DNA of 64,000 bases from an uncultured Photobacterium sp. (GCF_947502415.1 NZ_CANMZV010000005.1:62001-126000), one strand, 5' to 3'; positions 19,395 to 33,600 are shown, counted from the first letter of the stretch. Numbers and translations: made by a program. The notes: generated by a model from the letters alone, not told the origin.

Positions 19395-20954
19395 ATGAGC
19401 AATCAAGCAGTGAATAAAGCACCTGTTGCTTCGTCGGGAGCAATGGATAAGTTTTTAAACTTCATCGAACGGGCTGGTAATAAGATCCCAGATCCGGCCC
19501 TTCTTTTTTTCTGGGGGCTTGTCATCGTTTGGACCCTGTCTGCACTACTTTCTCAGTTCGAGTTCGGATTGATCCACCCTGTTACAGGGCAGGCCATCGA
19601 AATTAATAACCTTCTGACCGGCCAGTCTCTGGCTGGATTTTTATCCGGGATGGTGAAAACTTTCACTGGCTTTGCACCGCTGGGTATCGTATTGGTTGCG
19701 ATGCTGGGTGTTGGTGTTGCTGAAGCATCAGGCTTTATCAATACTGGCCTGAAAAAGATGCTGAACTTCACACCAGCGAAGCTATTGACTCCGATGCTTA
19801 TCCTGGTGGCGATTGTATCTCACACTGCAGCCGATGCCGGTTATGTACTGGTTATTCCGCTTGGCGGCATTATTTTCCATGCAGCTGGCCGTCACCCGCT
19901 TGCTGGTATTGCGGCAGCCTTTGCCGGTGTATCTGGTGGCTTCTCAGCTAACTTCATTCCATCCGGTATCGATCCGCTATTGGCTGGCTTCACCCAGTCT
20001 GCTGCGCAGATCCTGGACCCGGATTATGTGGTTAACCCGCTATCTAACCTGATGTTTACAGGGCTTTCTTCTATTATCGTTGTAGCTATTGGCTGGTATG
20101 TTACTGAGAAGATTATTGAACCTCGCTTGAGCAATACACCGATTGATGACGATGCTGAAGAAGCACCGGATCTGGGCTCGTTTAGTGAAATTGAGTCTAA
20201 GGCATTTAACCGTGCTGGCTGGGCGATGGTATTGGGTATTGCGGCTCTGGTTGCTGCGGTATATCCGGAAACGTCTCCGTTGCGCTCTCCTGAAGGGCAA
20301 ATCACAGCCTTTTCTGCTCCGATAATGCAGTCGATTGTTCCGTTGATCTTCATCCTGTTCATTATTCCGGGTGTGGTTTATGGCCGTGTTGCGGGCACTT
20401 TCAAGTCAAGCGATGACATTATTAAGGCAATGTCAGCCACGATGGGCACCATGGGTGGCTATATTGTGATGGCATTCTTCTGTGCTCAGTTCCTTGCTGC
20501 ATTCAGTCAGTCTAATCTTGGGACGCTGTTGGCGCTGTCTGGTGCGGATTTGCTGAAAGCGATGAACCTACCGGGTCAGATCACCATTGTTGGTATGATC
20601 TTGCTGACGGCGTTTGTGAATCTATTAGTGGGTTCGGCGTCTGCGAAATGGGCACTGATTGGTCCTATTCTGGTACCAATGCTGATGGCAGTCGGTATCT
20701 CTCCTGAGCTGACTCAGGCTGCTTACCGTGTGGGTGACTCTGTATCTAATATCATTTCGCCGCTGATGGTGTTCTTCCCGCTGGTTGTTGTTTATACCCA
20801 GCGTTATATGAAGAGTTCCGGTATCGGCACGCTGGCGTCACTAATGATGCCATACTCGATTGCGATGCTGATTGGCTGGACCCTGTTCCTGCTGGCTTAC
20901 TGGGCGTTTGGAATTCCTCTGGGTATTCAGGCTCCGTATTCATACAGTATGTAA
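19395..20954 (+). CDS. AbgT-family inner-membrane transporter
   Basis: A 519-residue polytopic protein of the AbgT family (p-aminobenzoyl-glutamate transporter; some members export sulfonamides). Family signatures include NKIPDPALLFFWG near the N-terminus, SHTAADAGYVLVIPLGGIIF, AGVSGGFSANFIPSGIDPLL and the GSASAKWALIGPILVPM re-entrant hairpin. About nine to twelve hydrophobic spans are visible. Monocistronic, with its own leader and terminator. No aminobenzoyl-glutamate hydrolase genes are adjacent, so the substrate (dipeptide-like folate breakdown product, or drug efflux) is open. Confidence 0.88.
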   Translation: MSNQAVNKAPVASSGAMDKFLNFIERAGNKIPDPALLFFWGLVIVWTLSALLSQFEFGLIHPVTGQAIEINNLLTGQSLAGFLSGMVKTFTGFAPLGIVLVAMLGVGVAEASGFINTGLKKMLNFTPAKLLTPMLILVAIVSHTAADAGYVLVIPLGGIIFHAAGRHPLAGIAAAFAGVSGGFSANFIPSGIDPLLAGFTQSAAQILDPDYVVNPLSNLMFTGLSSIIVVAIGWYVTEKIIEPRLSNTPIDDDAEEAPDLGSFSEIESKAFNRAGWAMVLGIAALVAAVYPETSPLRSPEGQITAFSAPIMQSIVPLIFILFIIPGVVYGRVAGTFKSSDDIIKAMSATMGTMGGYIVMAFFCAQFLAAFSQSNLGTLLALSGADLLKAMNLPGQITIVGMILLTAFVNLLVGSASAKWALIGPILVPMLMAVGISPELTQAAYRVGDSVSNIISPLMVFFPLVVVYTQRYMKSSGIGTLASLMMPYSIAMLIGWTLFLLAYWAFGIPLGIQAPYSYSM

Positions 20955-20981
20955 TTTTGCCTGATAATTGTTTTCAGACTG

Positions 20982-21006
20982 AAGCCCCGCATTGCGGGGC
21001 TTTTTT
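20982..21006 (+). terminator. Intrinsic terminator of AbgT-family gene
   Basis: AAGCCCCGC-att-GCGGGGCTTTTTT, 8-bp stem with six T. Confidence 0.92.
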
Positions 21007-21045
21007 ATGAAGGCTGATTTTATTTTTTTGCTTATTTAACTGGTT

Positions 21046-21888
21046 TTACTTTAGGTAGCCAGCATGAAAACGCAGGTGATCTTCAATAAAGCTGGCGATG
21101 AAGTAATAACTATGGTCATAGCCTTCCTGCATCCGTAATTCTAGCGGGTAGTTACTTTGCTGTGCTGCGGCCCGGATTAGTTCTGGTTTGAGCTGCTCGG
21201 CAAGGAATTCATCTTCGGTTCCTTGGTCGACCAGAGCCGGAAGCTTTTCGGTCGCTTGCTTCATCAGTTCGCAGCTGTCGTATTGTTTCCAGCTTTCGGT
21301 ATCAGTTCCCAGGTAGCCGGATAACGCTTTCTTACCCCACGGACAGTTCATCGGGTGGACTATCGGGCTGAAGGCCGATACCGAACTGAAGCGCTGTGGA
21401 TTGCGAAGGGCAATCATTAGCGCACCATGCCCACCCATAGAGTGGCCGCTGATCGCACGCTGCTCGGTTACCGGAAAGTGGCTTTCGATCAGAGTCGGTA
21501 GTTCGTTGACCACGTAATCATACATTTGGTAATGACGGTTCCATGGCTCGTTGGTAGCGTTGACGTAGAAACCGGCTCCCAGCCCGAAGTCATAGCTGCC
21601 TTCCGGGTCGTCGGCAACACCTTCACCGCGCGGGCTGGTATCCGGTGCGACAATGGCAATACCTAGCTCAGCGGCAATACGTTGTGCGCCGGCTTTTTGC
21701 ATAAAGTTTTCGTCGGTGCAGGTCAGGCCTGACAGCCAGTAAAGTACAGGAACCTTAGTGCCGCTGGCAATTTGTGGCGGTAGGTAAACGGCAAAGCGCA
21801 TCTCGCAATTGAGTACGGCCGAACGGTGGCGATATTGTTTGTGCCAGCCGCCAAAGCTTTTGTTGGTGCTGATGTTCTCTAAAGTCAT
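21046..21888 (-). CDS. fghA: S-formylglutathione hydrolase
   Basis: A 280-residue alpha/beta hydrolase (esterase D family) that splits S-formylglutathione to formate and glutathione. The nucleophile is S150 in SGHSMGGHG, with the triad partners in VDQGTEDEF and [20 protein letters not shown] and APDTSPRG segments are diagnostic. It lies 63 bases after the class III alcohol dehydrogenase gene in the same direction, forming the two-step glutathione-dependent formaldehyde detoxification operon (E. coli frmAB). Confidence 0.96.
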   Translation of the reverse strand: MTLENISTNKSFGGWHKQYRHRSAVLNCEMRFAVYLPPQIASGTKVPVLYWLSGLTCTDENFMQKAGAQRIAAELGIAIVAPDTSPRGEGVADDPEGSYDFGLGAGFYVNATNEPWNRHYQMYDYVVNELPTLIESHFPVTEQRAISGHSMGGHGALMIALRNPQRFSSVSAFSPIVHPMNCPWGKKALSGYLGTDTESWKQYDSCELMKQATEKLPALVDQGTEDEFLAEQLKPELIRAAAQQSNYPLELRMQEGYDHSYYFIASFIEDHLRFHAGYLK

Positions 21889-21951
21889 TGCTTGGATCGT
21901 CTCAATGGTCAGAAAGCGCTGCCGGAGCAGCGCTTATTTGGGAGGCTTAGG

Positions 21952-23952
<2,001 letters not shown>

Positions 23953-23975
23953 AAGAATCGCTATATTGAGTGACC

Positions 23976-24006
23976 AAAAACCCGACCAGATGAGTCGGGT
24001 TTTTTA
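23976..24006 (+). terminator. Intrinsic terminator of tadA
   Basis: AAAAACCCGAC-cagatga-GTCGGGTTTTTT, with flanking A and T runs. Confidence 0.92.
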
Positions 24007-24023
24007 TTGGACAAGCGAAGCCG

Positions 24024-24149
24024 TTAATTGGCGATACTGGCGGCTACTATGTAGCTGCGTTGGCGCCACAGGATTTTCTTTCGGATATTGTTATGCAAGC
24101 GCTTACGTCGTGTTGCGATTGATGTCATGCGCTTTTTCAAGTTTTTCAT
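24024..24149 (-). CDS. Possible 41-residue highly basic small protein
   Basis: A short minus-strand frame of 41 codons beginning MKNLKKRMTSIATRRKR and ending YIVAASIAN. About one third of residues are Lys or Arg, and the composition looks non-random, with a basic N-terminal helix and a hydrophobic end. I do not recognise it and see no strong ribosome-binding site. It lies in the gap between tadA and the mltF terminator. It may be a real small protein, a fragment of a lost gene, or chance. Confidence 0.3.
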   Translation of the reverse strand: MKNLKKRMTSIATRRKRLHNNIRKKILWRQRSYIVAASIAN

Positions 24150-24354
24150 CGCTTTTTTCTGTTTTGAAAATCGAATAGGTTTTTCCCGTAAAGCAATGGC
24201 ATCGGAGTGCCGGTAAACTGTAATAACTTGTCTTGGACCAGCCAAGGTAATGGAACCGATTGTTACCTAATTTTCACTGGTTGAGAATGAACCTGATCCC
24301 AGAATTGCAGCTTTCATTGCAAAAAGGTTAGTAACTCTTGTGAGTATATATCCA

Positions 24355-24387
24355 ATAAAAAAGCAGCCCTAGGCGAGTAGGGCTGCT
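24355..24387 (-). terminator. Terminator of mltF
   Basis: AGCAGCCCTA-ggcgag-TAGGGCTGCT is a perfect 10-bp stem; the AAAAAA on its left is a T-run when read on the minus strand, just after the mltF stop. Confidence 0.9.
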
Positions 24388-24437
24388 TGATACTGAAGAG
24401 CAGGGGGCTTACTTGGTTGCAAGTTTGGCTGGTTTGC

Positions 24438-25943
24438 TCATATCGTATTTTTGGCGTTGGCTTGAGCTTGATTGTCGCCTTCAGATTGTACTGGCGGCGT
24501 GATCGTCAGCAGGTTGTCAATCACCGTGATATTTTCATCATCAGCTTGCTGAGGTTGGGTATTGTGGGCTTGTTCATAACCGATGATGCTTTGATAGTAG
24601 CGACGAATGTTTTCGACATAATTTAGCGCTTCATCACCTCGAGCATAGCCATAACGGGTTTGTTTGTAATATTTGCGTTGGCGAAGCAGCGGAAGGCGTT
24701 GTTTGACGTCGCTCCATGCATCCGGGTTGCCCCCTTGTTTTTTGGTCAGGCGACGGGCGTCCATCATATGACCGAAGCCGACGTTATAGGAAGCCAGTGC
24801 AAACCAGACTTTTTCATGTTCTTCGATACTGTCGGGGATCCTGGCGATCATCTTGCGTAAGTACTGGGTTCCGCCCCGGATACTTTCTTCCGGATCAAGA
24901 CGGTTCTTGACCCCGACAGATTTGGCCGTCGGTAGGGTAAGCATCATCATGCCGCGAACCCCGGTTGGTGAAACAGCGCGGGGGTTCCAGTGGGACTCCT
25001 GGTAGGACAGGGCGGCAAGCAGACGCCAGTCAAACTCTTTTGAATACTTCTTGAAGAGGGGTTCCCAGCGAGGCAGCTTTTTCTCAATCGCACGTAGGAA
25101 GGCGCGGGTATCGACGTAGTCGAAGCTATCGACATGGCCAAAATACTTCTCTTCCAGCTTGCCCAGCTCGCCGCTCTGCTTCATTTCACCGAAAAATTCG
25201 ATCAGCAGGGCATAGAGGCTATCATTGGTGGTTTGGTTCAGGAACCAGGCGATCGGCTCGTCTTCTGTCAGCTCCAGGGCAATGGCAATATCGGGATGGA
25301 TCCGTTGGCTCAGGGCAACATCGACAGAGTCGGCGATGGTATAGTCCAGATCGCCTTTGGCCACCATTCGTAGTAGCTCGTCGCTGTCGGTTTCTTCAAT
25401 CGCCTGCCATTTCAGATGCGGATAAAGGATTTGCAGTGTGTCCAGGCTCTTTTCGTGGCTGGAGCCTTTGACGACAGTTAGAGAGCCTTTGTTCTTGGCA
25501 AGGTCCTCAGTATTGCGGGGACGCCATTGGCCTTTTTTGTAGACGACGATCTGGCTGGCATAGTAGTAGGCCGGAGCAGCCCGGAATTCAGCCAGACGGT
25601 CATCGGTCATGGTTAGTCCGGCGGCAATGATATCGACATCTTTGCGCTTTAGGGTAGGGAAAAGCCCTGCCAGCGTAAACATTGGCTGCATTTCCAGTTT
25701 GACACCCAGTTTGGCGGCAAAGCGCTGGGCAAGTTCATAGTCGAGGCCAGTTGGACCATCGCTGCCGATATAATATGACAACTGATTATTCAGCGTGCCG
25801 ACTCGCAGGACGCCACTTTCACGGATCTTTTCCAGATCGCTGCGGGTGTCCTGTTGCCAGTTGCAACCACTAAGCAGTAACAGGCTTAGTAATATTGCTA
25901 TGGTATACCGGAGGTTAGAAGTTAATCGAAGATTGCTCAACAA
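24438..25943 (-). CDS. mltF: Membrane-bound lytic murein transglycosylase F
   Basis: A 501-residue outer-membrane lipoprotein (E. coli 518) that cleaves peptidoglycan glycan strands to 1,6-anhydro products. Lipobox LLLLSGC with C27; then a family 3 solute-binding-like regulatory domain (GVLRVGTLN, GLDYELAQRFAAKLGV, DIIAAGLTMT) to about 270; then an SLT domain with the catalytic Glu in AALSYQESHWNP near residue 313 and GVRGMMMLT. It is divergent from purL and ends at a clear terminator. Its products are imported by AmpG, encoded near 59 kb. Confidence 0.96.
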   Translation of the reverse strand: MLSNLRLTSNLRYTIAILLSLLLLSGCNWQQDTRSDLEKIRESGVLRVGTLNNQLSYYIGSDGPTGLDYELAQRFAAKLGVKLEMQPMFTLAGLFPTLKRKDVDIIAAGLTMTDDRLAEFRAAPAYYYASQIVVYKKGQWRPRNTEDLAKNKGSLTVVKGSSHEKSLDTLQILYPHLKWQAIEETDSDELLRMVAKGDLDYTIADSVDVALSQRIHPDIAIALELTEDEPIAWFLNQTTNDSLYALLIEFFGEMKQSGELGKLEEKYFGHVDSFDYVDTRAFLRAIEKKLPRWEPLFKKYSKEFDWRLLAALSYQESHWNPRAVSPTGVRGMMMLTLPTAKSVGVKNRLDPEESIRGGTQYLRKMIARIPDSIEEHEKVWFALASYNVGFGHMMDARRLTKKQGGNPDAWSDVKQRLPLLRQRKYYKQTRYGYARGDEALNYVENIRRYYQSIIGYEQAHNTQPQQADDENITVIDNLLTITPPVQSEGDNQAQANAKNTI

Positions 25944-26363
25944 GGTATGCTCATCATTATAATTTGGTGTTCTTTATACCAAAGCTCGACATCTCAGCAA
26001 AGTCGTACAGCCCTTCCAAGTGATGGATCTCCCGGCTGAATACACAATATGAACAATAAGATGAACGCTGAGCGTGAGAAACTCGGCATCTAAATACTAG
26101 TTCAAAATTACAATCGGTGAGGTGGATTCCCTTTTTTCTTACTGTTTTGAACAGGAATGAAAAAAAATACGCAAACGGTTGCGTCAGGTGTTACGTCACA
26201 AAAAAATTTCCCTTATACTACGCCCCATAATAAGTGATTCGCCTCTGATTGTTGTCGTTATGACATGCCGAAACGAGGTGGCATTGACGTAATTCATCCA
26301 CTTTATGCTGGGGATTAGGTCAATATCACCTTCAATCAACTGCCAATCGAGAGACGTACGCAC
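25944..26363. other. Divergent control region mltF / purL
   Basis: 420 bases without a gene. It holds the purL PurR operator and the promoters of both genes. Nothing else was recognised. Confidence 0.6.
26169..26184 (+). promoter_or_regulatory. PurR operator of purL
   Basis: ACGCAAACGGTTGCGT is an almost perfect 16-base PurR palindrome (only the central G breaks symmetry), about 180 bases before the purL start. TTATACTACG at 26212 downstream could be the -10. Confidence 0.85.
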
Positions 26364-29300
26364 ATGGAAATTTTGCGTGGTTCACCCGCACTGTCTGAGT
26401 TTCGTGTTAATAAGCTACTGGAGCGTTGCCGCGAATTAGAGCTGCCTGTGTCAGGCATTTACGCTGAGTTCATGCACTTTGCTGAGCTATCAGCGCCGCT
26501 GAATGCTGATGAGCAAAGCAAGCTTACCAGCCTGCTAACCTACGGTCCGACGATTGCAGAGCATGAGCCAACCGGTTTGCTGCTGCTGGTTACCCCTCGT
26601 CCGGGTACTATCTCCCCATGGTCATCCAAATCAACCGATATAGCCCACAATTGTTCTCTGAGCCAAATTAAACGCCTTGAGCGAGGTACGGCATATTACA
26701 TAGAAATCACCGCTGAGCTGAGTGAATCCCAGTTTGAATCCCTGAAGGGATTGCTTCATGACCGCATGATGGAAGTGGTGTTCACCGACATGGAAGCACC
26801 AGCTGCGCTGTTCAGCCATGCAGAGCCTGCGCCGGTGAAAAGTGTTGATATCCTTGCCGGTGGCCGTAAAGCGCTTGAGGTCGCAAACGTTACCCTTGGT
26901 CTGGCTCTGGCAGAGGATGAGATTGATTATCTGGTTGAAAACTTCACTAAGCTGGGTCGTAATCCGAATGATATTGAGCTGATGATGTTTGCCCAGGCAA
27001 ACTCAGAGCACTGTCGTCACAAGATTTTTAATGCTGACTGGACTATCGATGGTGTTGATCAGGAAAAATCCTTGTTCAAGATGATCAAGAACACCTTTGA
27101 GCAGAATCATGATTATGTACTATCGGCTTACAAAGATAACGCGGCCGTGATGGAAGGCTCAAATGTTGGTCGCTTCTTTCCTAATCCAGACTCCCGCCAG
27201 TATAACTACCACCAGGAAGATGCCCATATACTGATGAAGGTGGAAACTCATAACCACCCGACAGCAATTTCACCATGGCCGGGTGCATCGACTGGTTCCG
27301 GTGGTGAAATCCGCGATGAAGGCGCAACGGGGATCGGTGGTAAACCTAAAGCCGGTTTGGTTGGTTTTACCGTTTCTAACCTGCGAATCCCGGACTTCGA
27401 ACAGCCATGGGAAACCGACTTCGGTAAGCCGGGACGTATTGTCAACGCGCTGGAGATTATGCTGGAAGGCCCGCTGGGTGGCGCTGCATTTAACAACGAG
27501 TTTGGTCGCCCGAACCTGTTGGGTTACTTCCGTACTTATGAAGAAAAAGTCAGTTCCCATAACGGCGAAGAAGTCCGTGGTTACCACAAGCCGATCATGA
27601 TTGCCGGTGGTATGGGTAACATTCGTGCCGAGCATGTTCAGAAGAAAGAAATTCCGGTTGGCGCGAAGCTGATTGTGCTGGGAGGCCCGGCAATGAATAT
27701 TGGCCTTGGCGGTGGCGCCGCTTCATCTATGGCATCCGGTCAGTCAGCCGAGGATCTTGATTTTGCATCGGTTCAGCGAGAAAACCCGGAAATGGAACGT
27801 CGCTGCCAGGAAGTGATAGATCGCTGCTGGCAGATGGGTGAGGCAAACCCTATCGCCTTTATCCATGATGTCGGGGCGGGTGGTATCTCTAACGCGTTGC
27901 CTGAGCTGGTGGATGACGGTGAACGTGGCGGTAGGTTCCAGCTGCGTGATGTTCCGAATGATGAACCGGGAATGAGCCCGCTGGAAATCTGGTGTAATGA
28001 GTCGCAGGAGCGTTATGTGATGGCCGTTGCATCAGAGAACATGGATATTTTTGATGCTATTTGCCAACGTGAGCGTGCACCGTATGCGGTGGTAGGTGAA
28101 GCGATCGAAGAGCGTCATCTGACGCTGGAAGACAGCCATTTCGACAACTCACCAATTGATATGCCGATGGATATCCTGCTTGGTAAGCCGCCTAAGATGC
28201 ATCGTGATGTGAAATCACAGAAGGCAGAGGGTAAGGCGATTGAGCGTGCTGATATTGAATTGGAAGAAGCCACTCACCGTGTGCTTCGCCTTCCGGCTGT
28301 CGCTGAGAAGACTTTCCTTATCACTATTGGTGACCGTACAGTAACCGGCCTGGTTGCCCGTGATCAGATGGTTGGCCCATGGCAGGTGCCCGTGGCGAAC
28401 TGTGCCGTAACAGCGGCCAGTTACGATACCTACCATGGTGAAGCGATGTCGATGGGGGAGCGAACTCCGGTTGCATTGCTCGACTTTGCTGCTTCTGCCC
28501 GTTTGGCGGTAGGTGAAGCTATTACTAACATAGCCAGTGCTGATATTGGCGATTTGAAGCGTATTAACCTCTCTGCTAACTGGATGTCGCCGGCTGGCCA
28601 TCCGGGCGAAGATGCCGGTTTGTATGAAGCGGTAAAAGCGGTAGGCGAAGAGCTGTGTCCGGCGCTTGGCTTGACTATCCCTGTCGGTAAAGACTCAATG
28701 TCGATGAAAACCAAGTGGGAAGAGAACGGTGAAGAGAAAGAAGTGATATCACCGCTGTCATTGGTCATTACCGCGTTTGGCCGTGTTGAAGATATCCGCA
28801 AGACGGTGACACCTCAGCTGCGAACCGACAAGGGGGCTTCGAGCCTGCTGTTGATTGATTTGGGCTGTGGCCAGAACCGTCTTGGTGCGACAGCACTGGC
28901 TCAGGTTTACAAGCAACTGGGTGACAAGCCGGCTGATGTGGATAATCCTGAATTGGTGAAAGGTTTCTTTAATGCTATTCAGGCGCTGATCCGCGATGAA
29001 AAATTGCAGGCTTACCATGACCGTGGTGATGGAGGGCTGTATGTCACTCTGGCGGAAATGGCTTTTGCCGGGCATACCGGGGTTGAGGTGGATCTCAATA
29101 CTACCGAGGCTGATGAATGTGATGATGTGCTGGCTGCTCTGTTTAACGAAGAGCTGGGGGCGGTGATTCAGGTACGTACTGACGAGCTGGATGGGGTGCA
29201 ATCGGTTCTGGCCGCTCATAACCTGGAAGCGTGCAGCCATGTCATTGGTACAGTGGTTGATGAAGATGTCGTGCGGTTCTGGAACGGGAATGATCGCGTG

Positions 29301-30269
29301 CTGGAGCAGAGCCGTACCGAGCTGCGTTCTACCTGGGCGGAAACCACATACCAGATGCAGGCGATGCGTGATAACCCAGCAGGGGCCCTTCAGGAATTTG
29401 AAGCTAAGAAAGATAGCCAGGATCCAGGCCTGAATGTAAAGCTGAGTTTTGATGTTAACGAAGATGTAGCTGCACCATTTATTGCTACCGGCGTAAAACC
29501 CCAGATGGCTATCCTGCGTGAACAGGGTGTTAACTCGCATGTCGAGATGGCGGCTGCATTTGACCGTGCCGGTTTTGATGCCAAGGATGTTCACATGAGC
29601 GATATCCTGTCGGGTAAGGTGGCGCTGGATGGATTTAACGGCCTGGTTGCCTGTGGTGGTTTCTCGTATGGTGACGTTTTGGGGGCTGGTGAAGGCTGGG
29701 CTAAGTCGGTTCTGTTCAACAATATGGCACGGGATCAGTTTGAGGCCTTCTTCAATCGTAATGATACTTTTGCCTTAGGGGTTTGTAATGGTTGCCAGAT
29801 GATGTCCAACTTGCGTGATCTGATTCCGGGTGCTGATTTGTGGCCGCGCTTTGTCCGTAACGAGTCAGAGCGTTTTGAAGCACGCTTTAGCTTAGTCGAA
29901 GTGCAGCAGAGTGATTCGCTGTTCCTTAATGGTATGGATGGATCGCGTATGCCAATTGCAGTGTCCCATGGTGAAGGACGTGTGGAAGTGCGTAGTAGTG
30001 AACATCTGGCTGCAATTGAGCAGTCCGGTACGGTCGCACTGCGCTACCTGGATAACTACGGCAACGTAACGCAGAATTACCCTGCTAACCCGAATGGCTC
30101 ACCAAATGGTATTACCGGCCTGACCACAAAAGATGGCCGAGTAACGATCATGATGCCTCATCCTGAGCGAGTTTTCCGAACTGTGGCGAATTCCTGGCAT
30201 CCGGATGATTGGAATGAGAACAGCCCGTGGATACGAATGTTCCGAAATGCACGTGTAAATATAGGATAA
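26364..30269 (+). CDS. purL: Phosphoribosylformylglycinamidine synthase (large single-chain PurL)
   Basis: A 1301-residue purine enzyme (E. coli 1295) making FGAM from FGAR, ATP and glutamine. The N-terminal PurS-like region, the two AIRS-type ATP-binding halves ([49 protein letters not shown]) and the C-terminal class I amidotransferase with nucleophile C1141 ([12 protein letters not shown]) and PHPERVFR are all intact. Controlled by the PurR operator upstream. Monocistronic, with a terminator after it. Confidence 0.98.
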   Translation: MEILRGSPALSEFRVNKLLERCRELELPVSGIYAEFMHFAELSAPLNADEQSKLTSLLTYGPTIAEHEPTGLLLLVTPRPGTISPWSSKSTDIAHNCSLSQIKRLERGTAYYIEITAELSESQFESLKGLLHDRMMEVVFTDMEAPAALFSHAEPAPVKSVDILAGGRKALEVANVTLGLALAEDEIDYLVENFTKLGRNPNDIELMMFAQANSEHCRHKIFNADWTIDGVDQEKSLFKMIKNTFEQNHDYVLSAYKDNAAVMEGSNVGRFFPNPDSRQYNYHQEDAHILMKVETHNHPTAISPWPGASTGSGGEIRDEGATGIGGKPKAGLVGFTVSNLRIPDFEQPWETDFGKPGRIVNALEIMLEGPLGGAAFNNEFGRPNLLGYFRTYEEKVSSHNGEEVRGYHKPIMIAGGMGNIRAEHVQKKEIPVGAKLIVLGGPAMNIGLGGGAASSMASGQSAEDLDFASVQRENPEMERRCQEVIDRCWQMGEANPIAFIHDVGAGGISNALPELVDDGERGGRFQLRDVPNDEPGMSPLEIWCNESQERYVMAVASENMDIFDAICQRERAPYAVVGEAIEERHLTLEDSHFDNSPIDMPMDILLGKPPKMHRDVKSQKAEGKAIERADIELEEATHRVLRLPAVAEKTFLITIGDRTVTGLVARDQMVGPWQVPVANCAVTAASYDTYHGEAMSMGERTPVALLDFAASARLAVGEAITNIASADIGDLKRINLSANWMSPAGHPGEDAGLYEAVKAVGEELCPALGLTIPVGKDSMSMKTKWEENGEEKEVISPLSLVITAFGRVEDIRKTVTPQLRTDKGASSLLLIDLGCGQNRLGATALAQVYKQLGDKPADVDNPELVKGFFNAIQALIRDEKLQAYHDRGDGGLYVTLAEMAFAGHTGVEVDLNTTEADECDDVLAALFNEELGAVIQVRTDELDGVQSVLAAHNLEACSHVIGTVVDEDVVRFWNGNDRVLEQSRTELRSTWAETTYQMQAMRDNPAGALQEFEAKKDSQDPGLNVKLSFDVNEDVAAPFIATGVKPQMAILREQGVNSHVEMAAAFDRAGFDAKDVHMSDILSGKVALDGFNGLVACGGFSYGDVLGAGEGWAKSVLFNNMARDQFEAFFNRNDTFALGVCNGCQMMSNLRDLIPGADLWPRFVRNESERFEARFSLVEVQQSDSLFLNGMDGSRMPIAVSHGEGRVEVRSSEHLAAIEQSGTVALRYLDNYGNVTQNYPANPNGSPNGITGLTTKDGRVTIMMPHPERVFRTVANSWHPDDWNENSPWIRMFRNARVNIG

Positions 30270-30306
30270 CCATTTTGGGTTGCTTTTGACCCAAAAAGAA
30301 CAATAA

Positions 30307-30347
30307 GAAAAGGCGTTGAGCTCATTTTTTGCTCAGCGCCTTTTTAT
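30307..30347 (+). terminator. Terminator of purL
   Basis: AAAAGGCGtTGAGC-tcattttt-GCTCAGCGCCTTTTT. A smaller stem TTTTGGGT/ACCCAAAA at 30273-30296 precedes it. Confidence 0.88.
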
Positions 30348-30606
30348 GTATGCTCAACCGCTTTTTTATTCACCAATTCAATAAGCACATCCGACCTCTC
30401 TGGGGGGCAGGCTCTGTATAATCCCGCCTCTTTCACGGGAAGTATATTTGTATGACTATTCAATTTTAGTCATATTAACTGATTGAATCTTAGAGTCCTT
30501 AATTTAGTCAGTCTTTATTTTTGCTTCTGTAAGTCCATTACACAGTTTCACAACCAAATTCTGATCTTTGTAGCCGAGCACCCTTCTGGCTTTAATTGGG
30601 TATGTT
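30348..30606. other. Leader of the lipase gene
   Basis: AT-rich gap of 259 bases with no gene recognised; presumed promoter region of the lipase. Confidence 0.5.
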
Positions 30607-33600
30607 ATGAATTTGGCTGTGGCACTGTTATTGATTAATTGGTGTCTAGTGTTTGGTAATTCATCTCAATCTATAAACCGACCTCACCGCCTTTCGTTGA
30701 AAGGCAGTTTAGTGATTCTGGCTTTGAGTGCGTCTGTTACAGGCTGTTTGGACGGCTCATCATCTAAGACTAAGACGACAGATATGACGTCTTATAGTGC
30801 CGGAGACCGGCCGCATGTGATCTTTTCGCCGCACAGTCAGCAAATGGATTTGGTGAATGACTTACGCTTTGGTGCTCGCTTTGCCGCGGGTGTGGACTAC
30901 TATACTGCTGATGATGGTGTGGTAAGCATCAATGGCCGTCGCGGTCTGACGCTGGCGGATAGCGATGGCTTCTCGACCAGTGCGCAGTTTGATGTGACAT
31001 TCAGTCAGCCGCTGGATCCTGACAGCGTGTCATTTACGGGGCCGACTCAGAATGTATTTCTGTTACCGCTGAAATCTAACAGCGATGAGTATGTCTCTTT
31101 GGCGAGCTATCCGGGTAACGGCAGTGCACTGATTGATCAGTTGAAATTAGATCAACAGCAGTTCCGTGCTAATGTTGTGACGTTGGACGGAAAAAACAGT
31201 GTACTTCGTATCAGCCCGCTGGCACCGCTTGCATCGAAAACCAAGTATCTGGTGATCCTGACCAATACCCTGCGCGATACCAACGGCCAGCCAGTTGTTG
31301 CTGCCGATGATTATTCCCACTTCAGCAATTCGGCGCAGCCAGAAGCTGATTCGCCATTGGCGGAGGTGGTCTCCCGCTGGCACAGCATGGCAAGTGATGC
31401 CCTTGTTGCGATTGCCGGTGGTTTTGCCGAGAACGGTAAATCGAGTTACCTGTCTGCTGACCGCCAGAAAGCAGGCGAGCAGGTTGCTCATGCCTTTACT
31501 TTTACTACTACAACTGGCACTGAGATGCTGGAAGTGCTGGCAAGTCCAGAGATGGCGAAAGCGCGTCCGGTCGGTATTATTCGCCGTGATTTGACCGTTG
31601 GTAAGTTGCTGGATCCTTTCCTGAAAAAGCTAGGTGTGATATTCACCTCGTTGGATAGCGAGGCTCTGGCTGCTCAGTTTAGCACAACAGTCGAAAATAT
31701 CGAGCAGCTTAAGCAGACTGATTTGTCCAGCCTGACCGGATCTAATGTTGATCTGCTGTTAGGGTCAATGGGACTTGATTACCCAAGTATAAAGTTCGTA
31801 CAGGGTCACATTACGTTGCCATATTATCTGGCCAAACCTGATCTTGACGAAGAATCCGGCCATATCAAGCCAGCTTCTCTATCTCAGTTTGCTAAGGATG
31901 AATGGATAACTGATGCTTCAGGCGATGATTCACCAGCCGCTGTGATGTCGCCTAAAAAGACGGCTGATTATAAGGTGCCGTTTTTGGTGACATTGCCCGA
32001 GGCTCAGCATAAGCCTGCGCAGGGCTGGCCGGTAGTGATTTTCCAGCACGGCATTTTGGGGGACCGCAGTAATAGCTTCCCGGCGGGTATGGCACTGGCG
32101 TCAATGTGTGATAAAGAGCGCCCGGAAAATGACTGCTTTGCGACGATTGCAATGGATCTGCCGCTACATGGTATTTCGCCACAGTTGCTGGTGGGTAATG
32201 CTGCGGTACCTTCGCCATTTATCGGCTTTGGTATGGATTCATTACGTTCCGAAACAGCTAAAAAGTTAGATGAGCTGGAAAGTAAGGTAACTCTGTCTGA
32301 CTCTGAACAAGAAGAAAAGGCCAAACTTAATCTACGCCAGCAAGAAATGCAGGGTATCGTCGAGCGCCACTTCAGCGCGACTCGTACCCCAACAGGCCAG
32401 ATGGAGACGATGAGTTGGGATCCGACGTCGCTTAAGGGCAGCTCAGGTTCTACCTTTATGAATTTCAGTAATGTGCTGAGCCAGCGTGATCGTATGCGTC
32501 AGGCGATTTCTGACTTGCTGAACCTGAATGCCAGCCTGGCCAGTTTGAATGAACTTGATGTTGATGGTGACGGTAACATCGGTGATTTTGATATTAGCCG
32601 CGTTTACTTTGTCGGCCACTCACTAGGTGGTGTATTGGGTATGCCGTTTGTAGCGGTGAACAATGATCCAACGGTACAAAAAAATAACCCTGGTTTACCG
32701 AAAATTCAGGCGACAGCGCTACTGACAACCGGCGGCGGTGTGCCGAAACTGCTTGAGCATTCACCGGGTTTCAGGCCTGAAATCCTGGGTGCTCTGAAGC
32801 ATCTTGGTTCTGAGCAGTCGCTTGAGTTGGGTACAAAAGCGTTTGAGCACTATTTCTATACTCTGCAGAGCATGATTGACGGTATAGATCCGCTGAACTA
32901 TGCCGCTAAGCTAAAAGCGAGCGATACCGGTATTTATATGGCCGAAGTGGTTGGTGGTGCGCCGGTTCTTGACGGTTATGGTTACCAGCAATATACGGCG
33001 GAAGGTGAACCAATGTTCACATTGCCGGATCAAACGATTCCTAATAGTGCTGATGGTAAGCCGGTTGAGCCGTATAAAGGTAGCATTGCAGCCCCACTGG
33101 CCGGTACTGAGCCGATGATTAAATTGATGGGGCTTCAGTCGCTTAAACCTAATGCTGCGGCAGTTAATCAGAGTTTTTCTGTTACTTCTGAACATGGTGA
33201 ACCGTTGAAGGTGGTTGCACGCTTTAACCGCGGTACGCATGTCACGCCGGTGATGGCTCTGGAAAACATCCAGCGATTAATGGTTGATAATAAAGATTTG
33301 TCTAAAGTATCAATGTCATTTAGTGGATTGATCTCCAATCAACCAATTGTTCATTTAATTGCGGACTCGATCAAACGCTCTGGGGGCTTGTTCCTGGAAA
33401 TGACTGGCCATGTCAGTGACTTCTTTACCCACAACGGTACTAAAGTTGCGGTGAACGATGCAGATTTCCTGAGCCGGATTGATCCGCATGCAGGAGATAT
33501 CCCACTACCGCCGATTAAGTTAGCGAATAAGCAGCCGAAACATTGTGAGATTGGCAAGGAATGTATCATTGATAACGATGAGCCTGCGTTTGAAAAGATC

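Noticed and set aside
28758..29594. 278-codon minus-strand open frame
   Set aside because: Antisense to purL, with no recognisable protein features.
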